Assembly (NCBI GenBank): GCA_025350525.1
Contig: JANXXR010000628.1
Span: 1 to 35,238 of the forward strand
DNA: 35,238 nucleotides
Direction of reading: 5' to 3'
From: Deltaproteobacteria bacterium
Lineage (GTDB): Bacteria; Myxococcota; Myxococcia; Myxococcales; 40CM-4-68-19
In this document: one piece after another, positions 9,537 to 19,070 of the stretch
How positions within the stretch are numbered: position 1 is the first letter of the stretch
How the letters are laid out: the number at the start of each line of letters is the position of its first letter
Position numbers and translations under genes: made by a program
Notes under the pieces: generated by a model
Databases searched by the model: none
The model's input: the letters and a program-made list of their open reading frames with translations, nothing else
Told to the model about the DNA's origin: nothing

Positions 9537-10273
9537 CTCGACGCTTCCTCTCGCAGGCGTGCGACCAGGTTCACGATGGCGGCCACCGCGGCCGACGAAG
9601 GCGCCGCGTCCAGTGGGGCGACTCCCTTCCGATCAGCGGATGCAACGGCCTCATCGTAGGGCACCTCCGCCCAGAGCGGCAGCTGCAGCTCCGCGGCGAT
9701 GCGGTCTGGCGCGAGCGCCTGCCGGCCTGCGGCCTTGTTGACCACCAGGCCCATGTTGGTCTCGGGCGCGAGCGAACGCAGGCGCCTTGCCGAGATCAGC
9801 GCGGCCCGGGTCGGCTCGACGACCACGGCAATGGTCTGGGCGAACGCCGACCAACCGGCCGAGCTCTGGCGGGTGCCGGCTGCGAAGTCGCCGACCAGTG
9901 TCCATCCGGGTTCGCGGAACTCGTCGAGCACATGGCGAAAGGCGACCGAAGACCCCGGCTTCACGTGACCTGGCAGCTTTCCCAGCTGCAGGAAGCGGAT
10001 GCCGTCGGGACCTCGCAGCGCATGCCGTTCCACCAGCTCTTCGGCGCTGACCGGGTCTCGCATCACCCAGCCCACCTTCTCGCGTCGCTCCGCCAGATCG
10101 GCGGGCAGACCTGCCTCCGCGACGCGGCCGAGCCCGAGCGAGTACGAGAGACCCGGCAAGGTGTCCACGTCGAGAGCAAGCACCCGCTCGCCGGCGCGGG
10201 CGAGAAGGCGCGCCACCGTTCCCGCGATGCTGGATTTCCCGCTGCCGCCCTTTCCGACGAAGGCCACTCGCAT
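9533..10273 (-). CDS. CooC/MinD-type P-loop ATPase, no CxC motif
   Basis: MRVAFVGKGGSGKSSIAGTVARLLARAGERVLALDVDTLPGLSYSLGL; ATGA overlaps with neighbours. Confidence 0.8.
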   Translation of the reverse strand: MRVAFVGKGGSGKSSIAGTVARLLARAGERVLALDVDTLPGLSYSLGLGRVAEAGLPADLAERREKVGWVMRDPVSAEELVERHALRGPDGIRFLQLGKLPGHVKPGSSVAFRHVLDEFREPGWTLVGDFAAGTRQSSAGWSAFAQTIAVVVEPTRAALISARRLRSLAPETNMGLVVNKAAGRQALAPDRIAAELQLPLWAEVPYDEAVASADRKGVAPLDAAPSSAAVAAIVNLVARLREEASR

Positions 10274-11325
10274 CAGCAGATCCGCGGAAGCAGTTCGCCG
10301 TGGGGGGGATCCAGCACGCGGGTGCCGCCGATGACGGTGCGCAGGACGACCAGGTTCGGATGCTCCGCCGTGACGGTCCCGATGCGGACGGCGTCGCGGC
10401 CGAGCGGATGCGCGCGCATGGCGTCGAGCACCGCCGCGGCGTGGCTCGCGCCTACGAACGCGACCAGCTTGCCCTCGTTGGCGACGGTGAGCGGGTCGAG
10501 CCCAAGGATCTCGCAGGCGCCCTTGACCTCGTCGCGCAACGGAATGGAGCCCTCGTCGATCTCCACGCCGACCTTGGAGGCGCGCGCGATCTCGTTCAAG
10601 GTGCTGGCGAGGCCGCCGCGGGTCGGATCCCGCAGGGCGTGGATCTCGCGGCCGGCGACAAGCATCCGCGCGACCAGGCCATTCAGCGGCGCGGTGTCGC
10701 TGACCAGGGTTCCCTGCAGGCCCAGGTCCTGCCGCGCGGCGAGGATGGCCATGCCGTGATCGCCAACGGTTCCCGAGACGATGACCGCATCTCCAGGCCG
10801 GGCCGAGTCCGCCGAGAGGTTGACGCCCGCCGGCACGACGCCGATGCCGGTGGTGGTGACGTATACCTTGTCGCCGCTCCCCTTGCCGACGACCTTGGTG
10901 TCGCCGGTCACCACCGAGACTCCCGCTTCCCTGGCGGCGTCGCGCATCGACTCCACCACGCGGCGGAGATCGTCGATGGCGAGACCCTCTTCGAGGATGA
11001 ACGCCGCGGCGATGTAGAGCGGGCGGGCGCCGCCGACGGCGAGGTCGTTGACCGTTCCGCAGATGGAGAGCCGCCCGATGTCCCCGCCCGGGAAGAACAT
11101 CGGCGTCACCACGTAAGAGTCGGTAGTGAAGGCGACGCGGCCCGGCGGCAATTCCAGCATCGCCTGGTCGCCCAGCCGATTGAGAATGGGGTTTCCAAAG
11201 GCGGGAAGAAACACCGACTCGAGCAGCTGCGAAGACAACTGTCCTCCGCCCCCGTGGCCAAGCAGGACGCGGTCGTTCTTCGTGAACGGCACCGGGCAGG
11301 CCCCGAAGGGCGTCTCAGAGGACAT
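10273..11325 (-). CDS. hypE: Hydrogenase maturation factor HypE
   Basis: LLGHGGGGQLSSQLL, TTDSYVVTPMFFPGGDIGRLSICGTVNDLAVGGARP, C-terminal LPRIC. Confidence 0.95.
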   Translation of the reverse strand: MSSETPFGACPVPFTKNDRVLLGHGGGGQLSSQLLESVFLPAFGNPILNRLGDQAMLELPPGRVAFTTDSYVVTPMFFPGGDIGRLSICGTVNDLAVGGARPLYIAAAFILEEGLAIDDLRRVVESMRDAAREAGVSVVTGDTKVVGKGSGDKVYVTTTGIGVVPAGVNLSADSARPGDAVIVSGTVGDHGMAILAARQDLGLQGTLVSDTAPLNGLVARMLVAGREIHALRDPTRGGLASTLNEIARASKVGVEIDEGSIPLRDEVKGACEILGLDPLTVANEGKLVAFVGASHAAAVLDAMRAHPLGRDAVRIGTVTAEHPNLVVLRTVIGGTRVLDPPHGELLPRIC

Positions 11326-11892
11326 CTTCCTCCCCCAGCGCCACCTGGACCTGATCCCAGAGCAGGTGCAGGAGCAGCGTATGCGCTTCCTGGATCCGGT
11401 GAATGCTGAACGAAGGCACGACGAAGCAGTGCTCGGCAATGTCGACCAGGCGGCCACCGTCGCGCCCAGACAGGGCGATGGTGAGCATATCCATGTCCCG
11501 CGCCTGCTTGAGGCCGCGGGCGACGTTCGCCGCCTGCCCCGAAGTGGAGATGCCCAAGGCGACGTCGCCGGGCCTGCCGAGCAGGCGGACCTGTTCGGAG
11601 AAGATGAGCGTGAAGTCGGCGTCGTTTCCGATGGCGGTTAGAATGGCGACGTCGGCGGCGAGCGAGATGGCGGGAAGAGCGCGCCGCTTTTCCAGGATGG
11701 GGTGCTGAAACTCAACCGCGAGGTGGAGCGCGTCGCAGGCGGAGCCGCCGTTTCCCATCGTCAGGAGCTTGCCGCCGTGGCTGAAGGAGTAAGCCATCTT
11801 CCGCACGCAGGTCTCGAAATTGACCGCATCGCGCGCGATCAGCTCCAACGCGACGCGCGACGACTCGGTGGCCTTGCGCAGGAGGCTCTCCT

Positions 11893-11896
<4 letters not shown>
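11315..11896 (-). CDS. SIS-domain phosphosugar isomerase-like (GmhA-like) protein in hyp operon
   Basis: [40 protein letters not shown]. Confidence 0.85.
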
Positions 11897-12992
<1,096 letters not shown>

Positions 12993-12996
<4 letters not shown>

Positions 12997-13253
12997 CGCT
13001 CGGTTTCCTGTGGACTGTCCAGCTCGTCGAGCTGGCCCATCTCGCGGAACAGCTCGAGAGTCCGCGCGGCCTCTTCCTCATCGACCACGCTGAGCGCCAT
13101 GCCGACGTGCACCAGCACGTAGCTGCCCACCTTCGCTTCGGGGACGTATTCGAGACAGGTGTCGCGCTGGATGCCGCCGAACGCCACCCGCGCCATGCGC
13201 AGGCCCTTGCGGTCGAAGAGCTCGACGACCTTACCGGGAATGGCCAGACACAT
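12993..13253 (-). CDS. hypC: Hydrogenase maturation chaperone HypC
   Basis: [12 protein letters not shown] ... [22 protein letters not shown]. Confidence 0.96.
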
Positions 13254-15432
13254 CGCGCAACCTCCATGCGGCCATCGCCGCCTGTCCGAGCGCGATTCCG
13301 CCGTCGCCTGCGGGTACGCGAAAATGGACCAGAACTTCGAAGCCGCGCTGGACCAGCGCCTCTTTCGTCGAGCGGCTCAGCCGCCGATTCTGAAAGCATC
13401 CGCCTGAAAGAGCCACCACCGACAGTTGCGTGCTGCTGCGGAGTCGCTCGCACAGCTCGCCGATGCCGAGCGCAAGCGCAGCGTGGAACCGCGACGTGAT
13501 CAGAGGCGCCGGGACTCCGCGATCGAGATCGTCGAGAAGGGCGCGCAAGAGCGGCCGGGGATCCAGCTCCAGCAAATCACCATCGATGACGGGCATGGGG
13601 TAGGGGGGCGCATCGCCCTCGCAGATTGCTTCCAGCTCCATGGCTGCCTGGCCCTCGTAGGTGGCGAAGTGACAGACTCCGGCGAGGCTCGCGACAGCAT
13701 CGAACAGCCGCCCAGCGCTGGAGGTCGGAACGCCGCCGAACCCGCTGCGAATCATCGCTTCGACGCTGGCTCGCTCGGTGTGAACCACGCGCGTCGCCGG
13801 CAACTCGGCGGCGAGAAGATGCGAGAGTGCCATGCGCCACGGCGCGCGAACCGCGGAATCGCCACCGGGGAGCGGCACCGGCCGCAGACGTCCCTTGCGC
13901 TCGAAGCCGGCCAGATCCGCGATGAGGAACTCGCCTCCCCAGATGGTCCCGTCGGCGCCGTACCCGGTGCCGTCCCAGGCCACGCCGATGACGCGGTCGC
14001 GGCGGCCATTCTCGGCCAGGCACGATGCGATGTGCGCGTGATGATGTTGCACCGCGATGGCGGGCAGGCCGGTGGCTCGGGCCATTCGGGTGCTGTGGTA
14101 CCCCGGGTGCAGATCGTGCGCGACATACTGGGGCGTCACGCGGAAAAGGCGTTCCAGGTTTCGGCGGGCTTCGGCAAAGAATTGCTGCGCCTCCCACGAC
14201 TCGAGGTCGCCGATGTGCTGGCTGAGGATGGCCGCGCCGCCCGCAGTCAGGCACAGCGTGTTTTTGAGATCTGCGCCGACGGCGAGAATGGGGGGCGAGT
14301 CGAATCCCAGGTTGATGGACTCCGGCACGAAACCGCGCGCCCGGCGAAGCACCTTGCCTCCGCGCATGACGGAATCGTCCATGCGCATGTGGATGTCCCG
14401 GTCGTGCAGGATGAACAGATCGGCGATGTCACCGAGCCGTTCGAGCGCTTCGTCGTTGCGGATGGCGATAGGCTCGTCGGAACGGTTGCCGCTGGTCATC
14501 ACCAGCGGCTGGCGCACCACCAGATGATGCAGCGGAGTGTAGGGCAAAAAGGCGCCCACTTCGTCGAGGCCGGGCGCGATGCCGGACGCAAGCGTGGACC
14601 CGGCCTTCTTCTTGAGCAGCGCAATCGGAGCAGTTGGATGCAGCGATTCGGGGACCAACTCGCGCTCGAGCGAGGGGAGATCCGGGAACATCACCGCGAA
14701 GGGCTTACCGCTGCGGTGCTTCCGCTCCCGCAGCTTGCGCACCGCACTCTCCGACCGCGCGTCGCAGGCGAGGTGGAAGCCCCCGATTCCCTTCAACGCA
14801 ACGATTTTGCCCTCGCGCAGCGCTTCGATGGTCGCGGCAATCGGCTCGCGGTCGCTGCCATGGAGCCATAGGCGCGGTCCGCAGGCCGGGCAGGCGTTGG
14901 GTTGCGCGTGGAAGCGCCGCGAGAGCGGATCTGCATATTCGCTCGCGCAGGCTGGGCACATGCGGAACGAACGCATCGTCGTCTGGCTGCGGTCATAGGG
15001 AACGTCCTCGACGATAGAGTAACGCGGCCCGCAGTCGGTGCAGTTGATGAAGGGATAGCGGAAGCGGCGGTCTTTGGGATTGAGGAACTCCGCAAGATAG
15101 GCGGCGCAGGTGGGTAGATCGGCGGACACGCGCGCGTGAGAAGCGCCCAGCGTCGCGCTGGGGATGATGGAGAAGGTGGCCGCGCCGGCCGGAACCGCGT
15201 CGAGCGTCCGCATCGACTCGATGCTCGCCCGGGAGGGCGGCGAGCTCTTGATCTCGTAAGCGAGGACATCGAGGGAGGCAGCATCGCCCTCGGCGTCCAC
15301 CACCACGCCTTCCGGATCATTCCACACGGCCCCGCGCAGTCCCAGCCTCAGCGCCGTTCGATAAACGAACGGTCGGAAGCCGACGCCCTGCACGACGCCG
15401 CGGATACGAAATATGCGCCGGGCAGGTTCCAT
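13231..15432 (-). CDS. hypF: Carbamoyltransferase HypF
   Basis: Acylphosphatase domain RIRGVVQGVGFRPFVYR; Zn fingers CTDCGPRYS / CPACGPR; VQHHHAHIASCLAENG; start at internal MEPARR. Confidence 0.96.
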   Translation of the reverse strand: MEPARRIFRIRGVVQGVGFRPFVYRTALRLGLRGAVWNDPEGVVVDAEGDAASLDVLAYEIKSSPPSRASIESMRTLDAVPAGAATFSIIPSATLGASHARVSADLPTCAAYLAEFLNPKDRRFRYPFINCTDCGPRYSIVEDVPYDRSQTTMRSFRMCPACASEYADPLSRRFHAQPNACPACGPRLWLHGSDREPIAATIEALREGKIVALKGIGGFHLACDARSESAVRKLRERKHRSGKPFAVMFPDLPSLERELVPESLHPTAPIALLKKKAGSTLASGIAPGLDEVGAFLPYTPLHHLVVRQPLVMTSGNRSDEPIAIRNDEALERLGDIADLFILHDRDIHMRMDDSVMRGGKVLRRARGFVPESINLGFDSPPILAVGADLKNTLCLTAGGAAILSQHIGDLESWEAQQFFAEARRNLERLFRVTPQYVAHDLHPGYHSTRMARATGLPAIAVQHHHAHIASCLAENGRRDRVIGVAWDGTGYGADGTIWGGEFLIADLAGFERKGRLRPVPLPGGDSAVRAPWRMALSHLLAAELPATRVVHTERASVEAMIRSGFGGVPTSSAGRLFDAVASLAGVCHFATYEGQAAMELEAICEGDAPPYPMPVIDGDLLELDPRPLLRALLDDLDRGVPAPLITSRFHAALALGIGELCERLRSSTQLSVVALSGGCFQNRRLSRSTKEALVQRGFEVLVHFRVPAGDGGIALGQAAMAAWRLRDVSGHSR

Positions 15433-15439
15433 GTGCTCC

Positions 15440-16201
15440 TCAAACGAGCAGGCGGTCCGCGATCTCCTGGATGGCACGCACCGCGGGCGACGATGGCGCG
15501 CGGTCCAGTAGCGCCTTTCCTTCGCGATCGGCATCGAGGATCGCGTCGTCGTGCGGCACGGTGCCGAGCAGTTCCAGTCCGCGGCTCTTGCAAAAGGACT
15601 CGATCGCTGCAGCGTCAGCAGCGCTGCGCACCTTGTTCGCGACCGCGTGCACGCGCTTCACTCCGAGCTCACGCGCCAACTCCGCCACGCGTGCGCCGGT
15701 CTCGAGCGATCGGTAATAGGGTTCCAGCACCGTCACCACGGCATCCGCGTACCGCGGCGTTCCCCGGGAAAGATTCTCGAGGCCAGCCTCCATATCGGCG
15801 AGGGCCACGTCCTGCGCGCCGCTGACGATCTCTCCCAGAAGGCCACGCACGGTGGCATGAGCACGGCACATTCAACCCGCCCCGGCGTGCGCGACCTTGC
15901 CCATCACCAGGAGCCGCACGCCGTCCGGAGCGATGGCGCCATACCTTGCCGCGACCTCGGCGGCGGGCATCGACAAGACGGTGATCCGCTTGCCGTCGTC
16001 CGTCGTCCGATCCACCAGCAGATCCCGCGGGACAGGCGAGGGAGTTGCGGCGGCCGAGAGACCAAGGCTCGCGGCAAGGTTCGGATTCGAGTCGGCATCG
16101 ACCGCGAGCACCTGCCGCCCGCGCCGGGCGAAGAGCCGCGCCAAGGTCGCCGTCAGCGTCGTCTTACCGGAACCGCCCTTGCCCGCGATCGCGATCTTCA
16201 T
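15440..16201 (-). CDS. CooC/MinD-type P-loop ATPase with in-frame TGA (U-M-C motif), candidate selenoprotein
   Basis: MKIAIAGKGGSGKTTLTATLARLFARRGRQVLAVDADSNPNLAASLGL...VMGKVAHAGAG[TGA]MCRAHATVRGLLGEIVSGAQDVALADMEAGLENLSRG...; TGA at 15874-15872 at first Cys of the CxC. Confidence 0.82.
15842..15856 (-). promoter_or_regulatory. Candidate SECIS hairpin (CooC-like gene 2)
   Basis: GCCAC-CGTGC-GTGGC, loop G 22 nt after TGA. Confidence 0.55.
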
Positions 16202-16240
16202 GCCTTGGGCGTAGCCCCATGCCAGCAAACGATCAAGCTG

Positions 16241-16284
16241 CGCTTCGACTTCTCGAAGCGCACCTTGACTTGAATAGGTCAAGG
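16241..16284. promoter_or_regulatory. Two adjacent perfect inverted repeats in the divergent hyp/hydrogenase intergenic region
   Basis: CGCTTCGA-CTTC-TCGAAGCG (16241-16260) and CCTTGAC-TTGAATAG-GTCAAGG (16263-16284). Confidence 0.6.
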
Positions 16285-16316
16285 CGTACGGTCGCAATCA
16301 CCAGCGGGGAGGCCAG

Positions 16317-17630
16317 ATGCCTGCTCTTGAAGACGAAGTTCCCAAAGTCGTCGTGGAGACCATCGCTGAGGTCAAACGGCGCCGGCAGACGGCGCCCGCA
16401 GAGCTGAAGAAGCGCCTGCCGCTCGGCCCCCTGAAGACCGTGCACGTCTACTGGCTCGCGGGGATGAGCTGCGACGGCTGCAGCATTGCAGTGACGGGCG
16501 CCACCAATCCGGGCATCGAAGGCTTGCTCGCTGGCGTAGTTCCCGCAATGCCCAAGGTTGTGCTCCAGCACCCCGTCCTCGCCGTGGACGCCGGAGCTGC
16601 GTTCGTGGAGACCTACCGCACTGCCTGGCGCGGCGAGCTTGGCGCCCCCTACGTCGTCGTCTACGAGGGCTCGATCGCCGACGAGCGCATTGCCGCTCGC
16701 ACGGGCGGCTACTTCTCGGCGATGGGGGTGGAGCCGCGCGAAGGCTTCGCGCAGGAGCAGCCCGTTCCGACCGCGGAATGGTTGAGGCGCATGGCTCCGG
16801 GCGCTGCGGCGGTGATCGCGATCGGGACCTGCGCGACCTGGGGCGGGATCCCCGCCGCTGAAGGAAATCCGACCGCCGCGATGAGCGTGATGGATTTCCT
16901 CGGAAAGGACTTCCGCAGCGCCTTCGGGCTGCCGGTGATCAACATCCCCGGCTGCGCGCCGGTGGGCGACAACTTCACCGAGACTGTCTTCGCGGTGCTG
17001 CTCTTCCTGCAAGGTCTGGGTCCGCTGCCTGCCTTCGACGAATTGGGCCGGCCCGCATGGCTCTTCACCGAGACGGTCCACCAAGGCTGTACGCGCGCGG
17101 GATACTACGAGGAAGGAACCTTCGCCAAGCACTATGGTGACGCTGAGTGCCTGGTGGACGTGGGGTGCTGGGGACCGGTGGTCAACTGCAACATCGTCAA
17201 GCGGGGCGCCATCAACCACATGGGCGGCTGCATGAAAGCGGGTGGCATCTGCATCGGCTGCACCATGCCCGGCTTTCCCGACAAGTTTGCTCCCTTCTAC
17301 AAGACGCCCCCGGGTGCGCTCGTCTCCACCACCGCATCGAAGAGCATGGGATTTTTCATCCGGCGCCTGCGGCGCTTGTCGAATCGGGAGACGAACCGTG
17401 AGCGGCGCTGGGATGTCAATGCGGCGGTTCCGAGCGGCTGGGCCAACGTCCAGGCGCAGACCTTGATGGACAAGGCTATTCACTACTTCTACGAGAAGTG
17501 GCAGCAGTTCGGAGCGCGCAAGCAGGGGCGCCGGCCCAGCGAGCAGAAGTGGCTCTGGGGCGGCGATCGTCCCGGAGTGCGCAGCGACTATCACGACGAC
17601 AGCGCGACCAAGGAGGATCGGAATGGTTGA
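16317..17630 (+). CDS. [NiFe]-hydrogenase small subunit, no Tat signal
   Basis: GMSCDGCSIAVTGATNPGIEGLL, GTCATWGGIPAAEGNPT, GCAPVGDN, VHQGCTRAGYYEEGTFA, CIGCTMPGFPDKFAPF. Confidence 0.95.
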   Translation: MPALEDEVPKVVVETIAEVKRRRQTAPAELKKRLPLGPLKTVHVYWLAGMSCDGCSIAVTGATNPGIEGLLAGVVPAMPKVVLQHPVLAVDAGAAFVETYRTAWRGELGAPYVVVYEGSIADERIAARTGGYFSAMGVEPREGFAQEQPVPTAEWLRRMAPGAAAVIAIGTCATWGGIPAAEGNPTAAMSVMDFLGKDFRSAFGLPVINIPGCAPVGDNFTETVFAVLLFLQGLGPLPAFDELGRPAWLFTETVHQGCTRAGYYEEGTFAKHYGDAECLVDVGCWGPVVNCNIVKRGAINHMGGCMKAGGICIGCTMPGFPDKFAPFYKTPPGALVSTTASKSMGFFIRRLRRLSNRETNRERRWDVNAAVPSGWANVQAQTLMDKAIHYFYEKWQQFGARKQGRRPSEQKWLWGGDRPGVRSDYHDDSATKEDRNG

Positions 17631-17916
17631 CCTCGGCGCCTGGGGATTGTGGATGGCGGTGGCCGCGGTCGTGGTCGTCATCGCGGCCGCACTGTTGATC
17701 GCCATCTGGCTGACTGCGCGCGCCATCTACGGGCACGCCGTGCGCGCGCTGAAGGCCGCCGAAGCGATTCGCGTCAACACGCTTCCCATCTGGGATCTGC
17801 AGACGACCAACGAAGTGGCCGAAGAGATCCTCACCGCGGTGCAGGCCATCGAGAGCAAAGGCGGCAAGCTCGCCCACGCCCTGCAGCAGCGGGAGAAGCC
17901 GGAGGCGCGGCCATGA
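17623..17916 (+). CDS. Single-TM mini-protein 1 between hydrogenase subunits
   Basis: N-terminal TM (WGLWMAVAAVVVVIAAALLIAIWLTARAIY) plus amphipathic C-terminus; overlaps small-subunit stop. Confidence 0.8.
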   Translation: MVDLGAWGLWMAVAAVVVVIAAALLIAIWLTARAIYGHAVRALKAAEAIRVNTLPIWDLQTTNEVAEEILTAVQAIESKGGKLAHALQQREKPEARP

Positions 17917-18221
17917 CCGTCGAGAACGTCTGGTGGCTGACGCTGGGGATCTACCTCGTGGTGGTGGCGGTGGTGGCGGTGCTGCTGACGCTCATCCTGC
18001 TCGAAGCGAAGAAGATCCATGCCGGCGTCAGCGAGATCTGGAACGTGGGCCAGAAGGTCGCCAACAACACCATCCATATCTCGATGCTCGAAAGAACCAA
18101 CCAGCTCGCAGGTCAGATCCTCTCGTCCGCGAAAGGGATCGTCGGCGCTACCGCGCAGATCGGCGGGCACGCGTCGTCCTGCCCGAGTTGCCCGCAGTGC
18201 GTGCTGGGGAGGCGGCGATGA
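17913..18221 (+). CDS. Single-TM mini-protein 2, Cys-rich tail (SSCPSCPQC)
   Basis: MTVENVWWLTLGIYLVVVAVVAVLLTLILLEAKKIHAGVSEIWNVGQKVANN...; ATGA overlap. Confidence 0.8.
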   Translation: MTVENVWWLTLGIYLVVVAVVAVLLTLILLEAKKIHAGVSEIWNVGQKVANNTIHISMLERTNQLAGQILSSAKGIVGATAQIGGHASSCPSCPQCVLGRRR

Positions 18222-18523
18222 CGCTCCTGATGGTGCTCTCGGTGGTGGGCGTCGCCGCGCTGTTCATCGCGCTCGCGCTCTTCCTGGTGGCCATCACCAA
18301 CGAGTTGGAGGCCATCGGCGGTCCGGCCTCGCGGTTCAAGAAGCCGGTCAACTACCTCTCGAAGATCCGTCTCGGCGTCCGCGCCATCGAGGTGCAGACC
18401 GGACACCTGGTGCCGCAAATCACCAAGCTCAACGCCGGCCTGGGCGCAGTGCGGGACGGCCTTGCCGTCATCGATACGAATCTGGCCGGCGCGATCGCCT
18501 CGGTCTCGAGGCAGAAGCCATGA
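18218..18523 (+). CDS. Single-TM mini-protein 3
   Basis: MTLLMVLSVVGVAALFIALALFLVAITNELEAIGG...; overlap with neighbours. Confidence 0.8.
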   Translation: MTLLMVLSVVGVAALFIALALFLVAITNELEAIGGPASRFKKPVNYLSKIRLGVRAIEVQTGHLVPQITKLNAGLGAVRDGLAVIDTNLAGAIASVSRQKP

Positions 18524-18798
18524 TCGCCATCTGGTGGACTGGGCTGATCGTCACCTTGGTCGTCTTCGTGCCGCTGGCGGTGTACCTCCTGCACACCACC
18601 TTCCGCGCCGCGCGTTCAATCCAGATGTATGCGCGCGAAACCTTGACTGCCGCGGCCGGCGTCGCCGGCAATACCCAGCACATCCCTGCGCTGGACGCGA
18701 CGCTCTCCACGGCAGGGCAGATGCTGGCGACCGCCGTCGAGGTGGACAAGAAGCTGGCGACCGTCGCGAACGTGCTCGCGCAGCGGGCGGGGAGCTAA
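18520..18798 (+). CDS. Single-TM mini-protein 4
   Basis: MIAIWWTGLIVTLVVFVPLAVYLLHTTFRAARSIQMYARETLTAAAGVAGNTQHIPALDATLSTAGQM...; ATGA overlap. Confidence 0.8.
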   Translation: MIAIWWTGLIVTLVVFVPLAVYLLHTTFRAARSIQMYARETLTAAAGVAGNTQHIPALDATLSTAGQMLATAVEVDKKLATVANVLAQRAGS

Positions 18799-18801
18799 CC
18801 C

Positions 18802-19065
18802 ATGCTGCTCGTCTTGACGCTGATCACCGTGGCGCTGGTGGTGGTGGCCCTCGCCGGCTTCCTCATCGCCATCGTCTGGGCGCTCAATGACGCGCGCAAA
18901 AGCGTCAAGGCCATCGCCGATGGCCTCGAGGCTGTGCAGGGCCACACCGCGCCGTTGGGCGACAAGCTGACCGCCATCAATGGCGGCCTCGTCGCCCTCC
19001 TGGGCGGGCTCAAGTCTGCCGACGGCCATCTCGGCCGCGCGGCCAAAGTTTTCCGGCTGGGGTAA
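18802..19065 (+). CDS. Single-TM mini-protein 5
   Basis: MLLVLTLITVALVVVALAGFLIAIVWALNDARKSVKAIADGLEAVQ... Confidence 0.8.
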   Translation: MLLVLTLITVALVVVALAGFLIAIVWALNDARKSVKAIADGLEAVQGHTAPLGDKLTAINGGLVALLGGLKSADGHLGRAAKVFRLG

Positions 19066-19070
19066 TCCAC

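Noticed and set aside
10273-11325. HypE as SelD (selenophosphate synthetase), attractive given the Sec hypothesis
   Set aside because: C-terminal PRIC, hyp-operon context and motifs fit HypE; no SelD-type N-terminal (C/U)GxxCK motif
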